64,000 bases of DNA. Source: Actinomadura parmotrematis. GTDB taxonomy: Bacteria; Actinomycetota; Actinomycetes; Streptosporangiales; Streptosporangiaceae. The DNA lies in assembly GCF_019458805.1 (NCBI RefSeq), contig NZ_JAIBOA010000028.1:38821-102820 (forward strand), written 5' to 3'. Shown here in pieces: positions 8,556 through 16,298 of the stretch. Numbering within the stretch: the first letter of the stretch is position 1; each line of letters begins with the position of its first letter. The notes beneath the pieces are model-generated. The model did no database searches and had not been told where the DNA came from. It worked only from the letters and a program-made list of their open reading frames with translations. Both the position numbers and the translations under genes were made by a program.

Positions 8556-9225
8556 CGGTCGAGCTCCCCTCGTTGTCGGCCTCGTCCCCCGCGGCGGCGG
8601 AGGTGTCACAGGTACGGCACTTCATGGAGACCCGCCTGCCCCGCTCGGTCCACCCGTCCCGGGCGAGCCGTCCGACGACGTCGACGAGGAGGCGCCGCTC
8701 CACCTGCTTGATGCGCTCGTGCAGGGAGTCCTCGTCGTCATGCCAGCGCACGGGGACCGTTTCCTGGGCGATGACGGGTCCGGTGTCCACGCCTTCGTCG
8801 ACGAAGTGCACGGTACAGCCCGTCACCTTCACCCCGTAGGCCAGGGCGTCCCGGACGGCGTGCGCGCCCGGGAACGACGGCAGCAGCGCCGGGTGGGTGT
8901 TGACGATCCGGCCGCCGAAGCGCTCCAGGAACCGCGGGCCGAGGATCTTCATGAACCCGGCGGACACCACCAGGTCGGGCGCGTGCGCGGCGACCGCCTC
9001 GGTGAGCGCGGCGTCCCACTCCGCGCGGTCGGCGAAGTCGGGGATGCGGACGGTGAAAGCGGGCAGGCCCGCCTCCTGCGCGCGCGCGGTGCCGGCGATC
9101 CCGGACCGGTCGGCGCCTACGGCCACCACCTGCGCCCCGTAGGCTGGGTCAGCGCACGCGTCGAGCAGCGCTTGGAGGTTGGTCCCCGCGCCGGAGACCA
9201 GGACGACGAGCCGGGCGGACACCAT
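8536..9225 (-). CDS. purN: Phosphoribosylglycinamide formyltransferase with C-terminal extension
   Basis: Formylates GAR using 10-formyl-THF in purine synthesis. 229 residues from ATG 9225; a GTG one codon later (9222) has better spacing from AGGGAG. The active-site residues are N109, H111 (NTHPALLPSFPGAH) and D147 (DEGVDTGP). After the catalytic domain (about residue 190) there is a tail of some 30 residues with a C203-x2-C206 pair and an acidic, Ser/Gly-rich end that is not part of the usual family length. It overlaps purH by 20 bp. Confidence 0.95.
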   Translation of the reverse strand: MVSARLVVLVSGAGTNLQALLDACADPAYGAQVVAVGADRSGIAGTARAQEAGLPAFTVRIPDFADRAEWDAALTEAVAAHAPDLVVSAGFMKILGPRFLERFGGRIVNTHPALLPSFPGAHAVRDALAYGVKVTGCTVHFVDEGVDTGPVIAQETVPVRWHDDEDSLHERIKQVERRLLVDVVGRLARDGWTERGRRVSMKCRTCDTSAAAGDEADNEGSSTGESGRD

Positions 9226-9287
9226 GACTCCCTGCTGTGGGGTACGGGTTCGGCGGCCGCGGCGTCTCCCGCGGCGGCCGTGGGAAA

Positions 9288-9297
9288 GCCTATAGGC
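9288..9297. promoter_or_regulatory. GCCTATAGGC palindrome between purN and a divergent membrane gene
   Basis: A perfect 10-bp palindrome lies in the 149-bp divergent spacer and contains a TATA-type -10-like core readable on both strands (TATAGG each way). It may be a shared promoter element or an operator. No clear -35 hexamer was found. Confidence 0.25.
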
Positions 9298-9374
9298 CCA
9301 GCTCGTCAGCCCCGCACGACCAGCCGGAAACCGTCCCGGACGAGCCGGGACGGCGGCCACATGGAGGAGAGCAC

Positions 9375-9809
9375 GTGAGCGAGCAGCCCGGCCAGGGCCA
9401 CGGTGTCCAGACCCCCGAGCGGCCCCCGCGGCAGGACGCCGAGGCGGCCGCCGTGGTGGCCCGCCGCGCCGCCTGGCTCGGCGTCGGCGGGCTGTTGATC
9501 ACGCTGATCTTCATGCCGCTCGGCCTGATCCTGTCGATCGCCGGCCTCGTCCTCGGGCTGCGCGCCCGCCGGAGCGTCCGGCACCTCGCGGGCGCGACCA
9601 CCGGCATCGTCACCGGCGCGGTCGGGGTGCTGCTGTCGCTCGCCTCCATCGCCGTGCTGCTCTACATCTCCCCGCAGGTCAGCGACCTGAACGACTGCCT
9701 GGACGCGGCCAACACCGTCGCCGACGAGCAGCAGTGCCGCGACACCTACGTCCCCAAGATCGAGAAGCGGCTCGGCGCCGAGCCCGGCACCCTCGACTGG
9801 GCGTTCTGA
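9375..9809 (+). CDS. DUF4190-like membrane protein
   Basis: 144 residues from a GTG preceded by GGAGGA at 5-nt spacing. A disordered, Pro/Gln-rich N-terminus (1-30) precedes two membrane helices (about 34-62 and 73-98) separated by RARRSVRH, and an external C-terminal segment with two cysteines in NDCLDAAN and EQQCRDTY. This architecture is common in actinobacterial DUF4190-type proteins of unknown function. It is divergent from purN and convergent with the DUF6350 gene. Confidence 0.7.
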   Translation: MSEQPGQGHGVQTPERPPRQDAEAAAVVARRAAWLGVGGLLITLIFMPLGLILSIAGLVLGLRARRSVRHLAGATTGIVTGAVGVLLSLASIAVLLYISPQVSDLNDCLDAANTVADEQQCRDTYVPKIEKRLGAEPGTLDWAF

Positions 9810-9824
9810 CCCCCCGCGCCGCGG

Positions 9825-11882
9825 CTACTCGCCGTCGGCGCCGGGGTCGCGGAGGACGTAGATGGCGCCGCCCCGGTTCTCGGTGCGGTCGGGGGCCGAC
9901 TCGCGCTGCGACGGGACGGGGCGCTCCGGCTCCGGCTGGGTGAGTTCGGTCTCCACTTCGGGCTCGGGCTCGATCTCTGTGGCCTCCACCTCGTCGTAGG
10001 GCTCGGCGGGCGCGGGGGGCGTGTTCGGGCGGGCCTTCGCGCGGGCGGGGCGGCGCGGGGCGAGGACGGGCTCGGCCTCCTCGAACTCCATCGCCGGGGG
10101 CGCGAAGGGGTCGGCCGGACGCGGCGCGGGCTCGGCCGGGCGGGGCGGCTCGGGCCGCGGCGACCGGTCCTCCGCCGGGGCGGGCGCCGGGGCCGGGACG
10201 GGGACCGGCACCGGGCGCACGACCGGCTTGCGCTTCGCCTTCGCCTTCGCCTTCGCTTTGGCCTTGGGCGGGGTGGCGGGGCGGCGCTGGACGCGCCAGT
10301 TCGTCAGCCAGGCCGCGAGGGCGGCGGCGATGCCGACCTCCAGCGCCGCCAGCAGGCCGACCTGCCACGCCGACGGGCCGACCGCGACGAGGCGCCCGCC
10401 GCCGAGGGGGCCGCCCGACAGGGCCGCCAGGACGGCCGCGACGGCGCCGGTGAGCACGCCCGACGCGAACCCCCACATCGGCGCCGCCTCCTGCGTCAGC
10501 GTCGGCATGGCGCGCATGGTGAGCGTCCCGCCGACGATGCCGGCGAGGAACGGCGCGGCGAGCGCCAGCAGCGACAGCGCGGGCGCCTGGCCCGGCTCCG
10601 GCAGCGCGGCGAGCAGCGGGAACGCCGGGACCGCGTCCAGCGTCACGCCGTTCGGCGACACGCTGGTGCCCGCGCCGACCGCGAACCCCGGGCCGACCGC
10701 GTAGGCCAGGCCCCAGATGACGGCGTTCGGCAGGTACGCCAGCTCCACGATGATCAGCAGGAGGGTGCCGACGACGCCGGGCGCGAGCAGCCCGTACACC
10801 CGCCCCGCCTCCCCGATGTGCAGCGCGAGCGAGCCGCCGACGAGCAGGGCGCCCGACCCGAGCAGCACCGCGACCGCGCCGGACACCCCGATGACGAGCG
10901 AGCGCGGGCGCTCGGGCAGCAGCTTCAGCAGCGCGCCGAGGCCCGAGCGGACGCCGCGTCCGCGCGCGCGGGCCGCGACGAGCGCGCGGGCCGCGCCGAG
11001 GCCGCCCGCCACGACCGCCACCAGGAAGCTCGTGAGCAGCGCCTGCCAGGCCGACGGGTGCACCTGCGGCGAGGCCGCCGCGAGCGCCAGCATGCCCGCG
11101 AGGACCGCGTAGGGCACCGCCAGCGCCACGGCGACCCGCAGCACCGCGCGCCGGGAGCCGTCCGCGCCGCCCGCGGCGCGCAGGACCCAGCCGCCGCAGC
11201 GGTGCAGCAGGGCGCCCGGCAGCACGAGGACGCCGAGCGGCAGCAGCCCGAACCGGCCGCCGCTGTAGGAGAACCCGGCGTGGTGCGACACCAGCCAGAA
11301 GTTGACCACCGTCCGGAACACGCCCGGCAGGCCGTGGCCGAGGGCGGTGCGGGGCGCGGCGATCCAGCCGACGAGCGTGATCGTGGTGAGCACCGCGAGG
11401 CCGATGCCGACGCACCACAGGGCCCCGACGAGCCCCGCCACGTACAGCGGGCGCTGCGGGCCGCCGCCGGGCGGCTTCCGGGCCGGCGGCTTCGGCTTGG
11501 CCTTCGCCTTCGGTTCGGGCTTGGGCTTCGGTTCGGGCTTCGGCGCCGGTCCGGGCTTCGGCGCCGGTCCGGCCGCCGTCCCCGCGACGACCTGGGGGCG
11601 CTGCGCCTTGGCGCGCTCGGCGTCGGCCTTCAACTGCTGCGGCCCGAACATCGGGCGGCCACCGCCGCCGCCCTCGACGACGCGCGGGCGCGGCCGGCGG
11701 TCCGGCGCGTCCGGCGCCCGCTCCGGGGCGGGCCTGCCGCGCCGGGGCCCGCCGCGCTCGGGCTCGGCCCGGCCGGGCTCGGCGCGGTCCCCGGAGCGGC
11801 GGCGTCCGGACGTTCGGGGGGCGGGACGCGACGGTTCGGCCCGGGCGGGGGCCCGGCGGGATTCGGGATTGTCGTCGCTCAC
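9825..11882 (-). CDS. DUF6350 polytopic membrane protein with low-complexity tails
   Basis: 685 residues from a GTG (VSDDNPESRR). The N-terminus (about 1-150) is Arg/Pro/Lys-rich and contains alternating Lys-Pro and Lys-Ala runs. The central region (about 160-510) has ten or more hydrophobic helices, starting with LYVAGLVGALWCVGIGLAV. The C-terminus is again disordered, with an (Ala-Lys) run and Pro/Glu-rich sequence. Membrane core, size and position between sucD and purN match the DUF6350 family, sometimes labelled PerM-like or cell-division related. Function is not established. The basic tails may bind nucleic acid or anionic lipid; that is inference. Confidence 0.8.
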   Translation of the reverse strand: MSDDNPESRRAPARAEPSRPAPRTSGRRRSGDRAEPGRAEPERGGPRRGRPAPERAPDAPDRRPRPRVVEGGGGGRPMFGPQQLKADAERAKAQRPQVVAGTAAGPAPKPGPAPKPEPKPKPEPKAKAKPKPPARKPPGGGPQRPLYVAGLVGALWCVGIGLAVLTTITLVGWIAAPRTALGHGLPGVFRTVVNFWLVSHHAGFSYSGGRFGLLPLGVLVLPGALLHRCGGWVLRAAGGADGSRRAVLRVAVALAVPYAVLAGMLALAAASPQVHPSAWQALLTSFLVAVVAGGLGAARALVAARARGRGVRSGLGALLKLLPERPRSLVIGVSGAVAVLLGSGALLVGGSLALHIGEAGRVYGLLAPGVVGTLLLIIVELAYLPNAVIWGLAYAVGPGFAVGAGTSVSPNGVTLDAVPAFPLLAALPEPGQAPALSLLALAAPFLAGIVGGTLTMRAMPTLTQEAAPMWGFASGVLTGAVAAVLAALSGGPLGGGRLVAVGPSAWQVGLLAALEVGIAAALAAWLTNWRVQRRPATPPKAKAKAKAKAKRKPVVRPVPVPVPAPAPAPAEDRSPRPEPPRPAEPAPRPADPFAPPAMEFEEAEPVLAPRRPARAKARPNTPPAPAEPYDEVEATEIEPEPEVETELTQPEPERPVPSQRESAPDRTENRGGAIYVLRDPGADGE

Positions 11883-11981
11883 CCGCCCATGCTGGCACCG
11901 GCGCGGGCGCGCCGGGACCTGCCGCGCCCGGCGTGTCGTCTTTGTCATCGGAGCCGCCACCGGAAACTCCCCCGCCGGGAC

Positions 11982-12011
11982 TTGACATCCCGGTCGGCGG
12001 TTACCTATAAA
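11982..12011 (+). promoter_or_regulatory. Housekeeping-type promoter of hsp20
   Basis: TTGACA at 11982-11987 and TATAAA at 12006-12011 are separated by 18 bp, close to the vegetative sigma consensus and unusually AT-rich for this genome. It lies about 78 nt before the hsp20 start. Confidence 0.7.
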
Positions 12012-12024
12012 TTCAGTTGTAGGT
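12003..12024. promoter_or_regulatory. Operator-like palindrome over the hsp20 -10 box
   Basis: ACCTATAA (12003-12010) and TTGTAGGT (12017-12024) form an inverted repeat matching at 7 of 8 positions around a 6-nt centre. It overlaps the -10 hexamer and the likely start site, as expected for a repressor site. It does not match the HspR HAIR or CIRCE consensus. The MerR-type gene downstream is the natural candidate ligand. Confidence 0.55.
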
Positions 12025-12088
12025 TTCCTCTCGCCGAGAGGGCAGGCTTCCGGGTGGAAGGACCCGGTGTTCTTCGGAGGTGATGGCG

Positions 12089-12532
12089 ATGCTGCTCACG
12101 TCGATCGACCCCTTCGTCCAGGAGTTCGAGCGCCAGTTCGACCGGCTCGCGCGGCAGGCGTCCGGCCGCGGCGCCGAGGGCGCCCCCATGCCGATGGACG
12201 GGATCCGGCGCGCCGACGACGTCGTCCTGCGCTTCGACCTGCCGGGCATCGACCCCGGCTCGGTCGAGGTCACCGTCGACCGCGGGGTGCTGACGGTGTC
12301 GGCGCGCCGCGAGGAGGAGCTCGGCGAGGACGAGCGCCCGTTCGTGCGCGAGCGCACGATGGGCGTCTTCACCCGCCGCGTCTACCTGTCCGAGCACCTG
12401 GACGCCGAGGCGGTGGAGGCCGCCTACGACAACGGCGTGCTGGCCGTCCGCATCCCGGTCCTGGAGCGCGCGAAGCCCCGCAAGATCGAGATCCGGACCG
12501 GCGAGGGCGGGCAGCGCGCCCTCTCGCGCTGA
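12089..12532 (+). CDS. Hsp20/alpha-crystallin small heat-shock chaperone
   Basis: ATP-independent chaperone that holds unfolding proteins in the cytoplasm. 147 residues from ATG 12089, with GGAGG 8 nt upstream; in-frame starts at 12080 and 12083 are too close to that site. The alpha-crystallin domain runs from about residue 40 to 130, with FDLPGIDPGSVEVTVDRGVLTVSARR and the closing YDNGVLAVRIPV strand. A short tail carries the KIEIRTG segment. It is followed by a hairpin and a MerR-type regulator gene. Confidence 0.93.
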   Translation: MLLTSIDPFVQEFERQFDRLARQASGRGAEGAPMPMDGIRRADDVVLRFDLPGIDPGSVEVTVDRGVLTVSARREEELGEDERPFVRERTMGVFTRRVYLSEHLDAEAVEAAYDNGVLAVRIPVLERAKPRKIEIRTGEGGQRALSR

Positions 12533-12538
12533 CGCCCA

Positions 12539-12577
12539 TCGGGCGGGCGGCCCCGACCCCCGAGGCCGCCCGCCCGA
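12539..12577 (+). terminator. Hairpin between hsp20 and the MerR gene
   Basis: A perfect 14-bp stem (12539-12552 and 12564-12577) with an 11-nt loop begins 7 nt after the hsp20 stop. There is no U-run. It may end most hsp20 transcripts or protect the 3' end, leaving lower expression of the downstream regulator. Confidence 0.6.
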
Positions 12578-12636
12578 CCACCGCACGGCCCGCACCGCAC
12601 CGCACGGCCCGCCGCCCGGCGACGAGAGGAGAACGG

Positions 12637-13017
12637 ATGACCGACGACGATCCGCTGCCGCCCGGCCCCGCGGCCCTGGACGACCGGCACGCGCCGATCT
12701 ACAGCATCGGGCAGGTCGCCGGCCTGCTGGACGTCCAGCAGGCGTTCCTGCGCCGCATCGAGGAGCAGCACCTGCTCTCCCCCGGCCGCTCCGAGGGCGG
12801 GCAGCGCCGCTACAGCCGCTTCGACATCGGCCGGGCCCGGCACGTCGCCGACATGGCCGACGAGGGCATGACGCTGCCCTCCATCCGCCGCATCATCGAG
12901 CTGGAGCACGAGCTGGCCGAGATCACCCGCGAACGCGACGAGCTCGCCGCCCGCCTCCGCGCCCTCCACGCCCGCCACCCCGCCGAGCAGCTCGACCGGC
13001 CCGGCCGGCCCACCTAG
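12637..13017 (+). CDS. MerR-family (HspR-like) regulator
   Basis: 126 residues, ATG preceded by GAGAGGAGAACGG. The MerR helix-turn-helix spans about residues 20-90 (YSIGQVAGLLDVQQAFLRRI and GGQRRYSRFDIGR, then MADEGMTLPSIRRIIELE), followed by a coiled-coil segment (88-112). The pattern resembles HspR, the heat-shock repressor, but without its C-terminal tail. Co-location with hsp20 and the palindrome on the hsp20 promoter suggest that it controls that gene. It lacks a metal-binding cysteine pattern. Confidence 0.85.
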   Translation: MTDDDPLPPGPAALDDRHAPIYSIGQVAGLLDVQQAFLRRIEEQHLLSPGRSEGGQRRYSRFDIGRARHVADMADEGMTLPSIRRIIELEHELAEITRERDELAARLRALHARHPAEQLDRPGRPT

Positions 13018-13260
13018 AGGACGGCCGGCAGCAGCCGGGACGGCAGGAGGGCAAGCGCGGTCCGCCCGGGAAGAGGACGACCACGGCGCTCAGGACGGCC
13101 GGAGCGACGGCCAAGACGGCAGGCGCCGGAGCGGCCGGGACGGCCGAGGCGCCTCATACGGCCGGAGCGGCCGGAGCAGTCGGGGCGGCCGAGGCGCCTC
13201 ATACGGCCAGAACGGCCGGAGAGTCCGAGACGGCCCCGGCGGTTGGGCTAGTGCGGGTCG
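13018..13260. repeat. Degenerate ACGGCC/GGAGCGGCC tandem repeats
   Basis: Most of this 313-bp intergenic stretch is made of short degenerate units such as GGACGGCC and GGAGCGGCC. Within it a 23-bp block recurs exactly at 13141-13163 and 13186-13208 (period 45 bp). No convincing gene or ribosome binding site was seen. It lies between the merR stop and the convergent DUF4240 gene. Confidence 0.6.
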
Positions 13261-13330
13261 CCTGCCCGATGGAGGGTTGCCGGGCGGGCCGGGGCGGTCC
13301 GGAGGCGGTCCCGAGGCGGTCCCGGGGCGG

Positions 13331-13858
13331 TCAGGTGAGGTAGAGGGCGGCCAGGCGGGGGCAGTGGCGGCGGAGTTCGGCGGGGTCGTCGAAGTCGCCC
13401 TCGGTGTCCGGGCGGGGGCGGGGGACGGCCGGGAGGGAGCCGAGGGGCAGGTCGGTGCCGAAGGCGGCCAGATGGGCGGTGGAGGCGATGGCGAGGGCGT
13501 CCTCGCACTCCAGGGGCGCGCCGTCGGCGCGGGCGCGCTGGACGGCGGGCAGCGCGGCCAGCTTGTCGGGATCGTCGACGACGGTCGCGAACACCACCCG
13601 GCCCTGCGTGATCAGCCAGCCGCGGAAGTGGTCGAAACCGTCGTCGGAGCGGCCGCCGCCGATCAGGTGCGCGGCGGCCCGCAGCGGGGTCGTGCGGGAG
13701 CGCGCCAGCAGGCCGTCGATGACGGCCTGCACGCCGGTGATCTCCTCGCGGCTGCGGCCGGCGAGGACCTCGGCGGCGCGGTCGGCCACCTCCTCGGCGT
13801 CCGTCGTGCCCGTCTCGCGGATCCCGTCGATCAGGCCCCAGAACTCGTCCTCGGTCAT
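13331..13858 (-). CDS. DUF4240 domain protein
   Basis: 175 residues from MTEDEFWGLIDGIRE; AGGA lies 8 nt upstream, better than the alternative ATG at 13867. The N-terminal TEDEFWGLID motif and the central DDGFDHFRGWLITQGR match DUF4240 proteins, small cytoplasmic proteins of unknown function in actinobacteria. It lies in the same orientation as sucCD but 89 nt downstream of sucD, and may be transcribed with it. Confidence 0.8.
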   Translation of the reverse strand: MTEDEFWGLIDGIRETGTTDAEEVADRAAEVLAGRSREEITGVQAVIDGLLARSRTTPLRAAAHLIGGGRSDDGFDHFRGWLITQGRVVFATVVDDPDKLAALPAVQRARADGAPLECEDALAIASTAHLAAFGTDLPLGSLPAVPRPRPDTEGDFDDPAELRRHCPRLAALYLT

Positions 13859-13946
13859 GCCCGGCATCCTGCCACCGCCCCCGGACGCGCGGACGCCCGC
13901 GCCGCCGGGAGGGCGGTGCGGGCGTCCGGGACGACCGGCGGAGCGG

Positions 13947-14840
13947 TCAGCGGTTCTGCATGATCTCCCGCATGAGGCGGGCGGTCTCGCTGGGGGTCTT
14001 GCCGACGCGCACGCCGACCTTCTCCAGCGCCTCCTTCTTCGCCTGGGCGGTGCCGGCCGAGCCGGACACGATGGCGCCGGCGTGGCCCATCGTCTTGCCC
14101 TCGGGGGCGGTGAAGCCCGCGACGTAGCCGACGACCGGCTTGGTCACGTTCTTCTCGATGAACGCCGCGGCGCGCTCCTCGGCGTCGCCGCCGATCTCGC
14201 CGATCATGACGATCGCGTCGGTGTCCGGGTCGTCCTGGAACGCCTGGAGCGCATCGATGTGGGTCGTCCCGATGATCGGGTCGCCGCCGATGCCGACGCA
14301 GGTGGAGAACCCGAAGTCGCGCAGCTCGTACATCATCTGGTAGGTCAGCGTGCCCGACTTCGACACGAGGCCGATGCGGCCCGGCGTCGTGATGTCGGCC
14401 GGGATGATGCCGGCGTTGGACGCGCCCGGGGAGGCGATGCCGGGGCAGTTCGGCCCGACGATGCGGGTCTTGTTGCCCTTGGACTCGGCGTACGCCCAGA
14501 AGTAGGCGGTGTCGTGCACCGGGATGCCCTCGGTGATGACGACGCAGAGCGGGATCTCGGCGTCGATCGCCTCGACGACGGCGTCCTTGGTGAACTTCGG
14601 CGGCACGAACACCACCGACACGTCCGCGCCGGTCGCCTCGATGGCCTCGGTCACGGTGCCGAACACCGGCAGCTCGGTGCCGTCGAAGTCGACGCTCTGC
14701 CCGGCCTTGCGGGCGTTCACGCCGCCGACGACCTGCGCGCCCGCCGCGAGCATGCGGCGCCCGTGCTTGGTGCCCTCGGAGCCGGTGATGCCCTGCACGA
14801 TGATCTTGCTGTTCTCAGTGAGCCAGATGGCCATGCTCAT
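13947..14840 (-). CDS. sucD: Succinyl-CoA synthetase alpha subunit
   Basis: Forms succinate and a nucleoside triphosphate from succinyl-CoA with SucC. 297 residues; the ATG at 14840 overlaps the sucC stop as ATGA, so translation is coupled. The CoA-binding Rossmann start SKIIVQGITGSEG and the phosphorylated histidine H253 in MGHAGAIVSG are present. VGPNCPGIASPG is also canonical. Confidence 0.98.
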   Translation of the reverse strand: MSMAIWLTENSKIIVQGITGSEGTKHGRRMLAAGAQVVGGVNARKAGQSVDFDGTELPVFGTVTEAIEATGADVSVVFVPPKFTKDAVVEAIDAEIPLCVVITEGIPVHDTAYFWAYAESKGNKTRIVGPNCPGIASPGASNAGIIPADITTPGRIGLVSKSGTLTYQMMYELRDFGFSTCVGIGGDPIIGTTHIDALQAFQDDPDTDAIVMIGEIGGDAEERAAAFIEKNVTKPVVGYVAGFTAPEGKTMGHAGAIVSGSAGTAQAKKEALEKVGVRVGKTPSETARLMREIMQNR

Positions 14841-16015
14841 GCACCTGCCGCAGCGAGTTCGGCGGCGCGCTTGGCCGCGTCGTCCATGGTGTCGACCTGC
14901 TGGACGCCGGGGAGCGCCGCCTCGGTCAGGATCCGCCGGCCGAGCTCGGCGTTGTTGCCGTCCAGGCGGACCACCAGCGGGCGGTTCACGGACTCGCCGC
15001 GGCCCTCCAGCAGCTTGTAGGCGGACACGATGCCGTTGGCGACCGCGTCGCAGGCGGTGATGCCGCCGAAGACGTTGACGAACACCGACTTCACGGCGGG
15101 GTCCGACAGGACGATCTCCAGGCTGTCGGCCATGACCTCGGCGGAGGCGCCGCCGCCGATGTCGAGGAAGTTGGCGGGCTTCTGGCCGCCGAACTCCTCG
15201 CCGGCGTAGGAGACCACGTCGAGGGTCGACATGACCAGGCCGGCGCCGTTGCCGATGATGCCGACGCTGCCGTCGAGCTTCACGTAGTTGAGGTCCTTGG
15301 CCTTCGCCGCCGCCTCCAGCGGGTCGGCGCTGGCCTTGTCCTCCAGCTCGCCGTGCTCCTGGCGGAACCCGGCGTTGTCGTCCAGGGTCACCTTGCCGTC
15401 GAGCGCCTTGACGTCGCCGTCGGCGGTCAGGATCAGCGGGTTCACCTCGACGAGGGTCGCGTCCTCGTCGGTGAACACCGACCAGAGCCGCTCGATGATC
15501 TGCGCGGCGCCGTCCAGCGCCTCGGCGGGCAGCCGCCCGGCCTCGGCGATGGCGCGGGCCTTGGCGAGGTCCACGCCGTCCAGCGGGGAGACCGGGACGA
15601 GGCCGAGCCGGTCGTGCGGCACGTCCTCGATCTCCATGCCGCCCTCGACCGAGCAGATGGACAGGAAGGTGCGGTTCGCCCGGTCCAGCAGGAAGGAGAA
15701 GTAGTACTCCTGCGCGATCGCGCTGCCTTCCTCGATCAGGACCTTGTGGACCGTGTGGCCCTTGATGTCCATGCCGAGGATCTGGCCGGCCAGCGTCTCG
15801 GCCTCGGCGGCGTCGTCGGCGAGCTTGACGCCGCCGGCCTTGCCGCGCCCGCCGGTCTTCACCTGGGCCTTGACGACGACCTTCTTGCTGCCCGCGGAGA
15901 ACAGCTCCTCCGCGATGGCACGCGCTTCCTGGGGAGTATGGGCGACCTTGCCGGTAGGCACCGGTACCCCGTACTCGGCGAAGAGCTCCTTCGCCTGATG
16001 TTCGAACAGGTCCAC
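14837..16015 (-). CDS. sucC: Succinyl-CoA synthetase beta subunit
   Basis: ATP-grasp subunit that binds nucleotide and gives the complex its specificity. 392 residues from a GTG with AAGGA 6 nt upstream. N-terminal MDLFEHQAKELFAEYGVPVP, KAQVKTGGRGKAGGVKL and the C-terminal NVFGGITACDAVANG are typical. First gene of the sucC-sucD operon. The 283 bp before it separate it from the divergent GH15 gene; a possible -10 TAGGCT lies at about 16115-16120 on the minus strand, without a clear -35. Confidence 0.98.
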   Translation of the reverse strand: MDLFEHQAKELFAEYGVPVPTGKVAHTPQEARAIAEELFSAGSKKVVVKAQVKTGGRGKAGGVKLADDAAEAETLAGQILGMDIKGHTVHKVLIEEGSAIAQEYYFSFLLDRANRTFLSICSVEGGMEIEDVPHDRLGLVPVSPLDGVDLAKARAIAEAGRLPAEALDGAAQIIERLWSVFTDEDATLVEVNPLILTADGDVKALDGKVTLDDNAGFRQEHGELEDKASADPLEAAAKAKDLNYVKLDGSVGIIGNGAGLVMSTLDVVSYAGEEFGGQKPANFLDIGGGASAEVMADSLEIVLSDPAVKSVFVNVFGGITACDAVANGIVSAYKLLEGRGESVNRPLVVRLDGNNAELGRRILTEAALPGVQQVDTMDDAAKRAAELAAAGA

Positions 16016-16298
16016 GAGGCGTCCTTAACGGATCGACAGCCAAATGACCACTCAAGTGGGGGTACACGGGGATCTCCGTGCGGCCGCCACTTCGCGGTCC
16101 GCTCCGTCGATGCAGCCTAGTCCTCCCAGGTCCATGGTCATGCCGCCGGGGCCGTTCCCGTCGTTCCCGCAGGTCGGTGCAGGGCGGCGGGGGTGGTGGC
16201 GGCCCCCTCCGGGTGTCCCGTGATTTGCCGCGGTTTGATCTACTTGGAGGGCCCCGGGGGACGGCCGGGGTCGCGGGGGCGAGAAGGGATCGACGCAG

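Noticed and set aside
13018..13260. Possible CRISPR array or coding repeat protein
   Set aside because: Units are short, degenerate and without regular unique spacers; no cas genes and no ribosome binding site.
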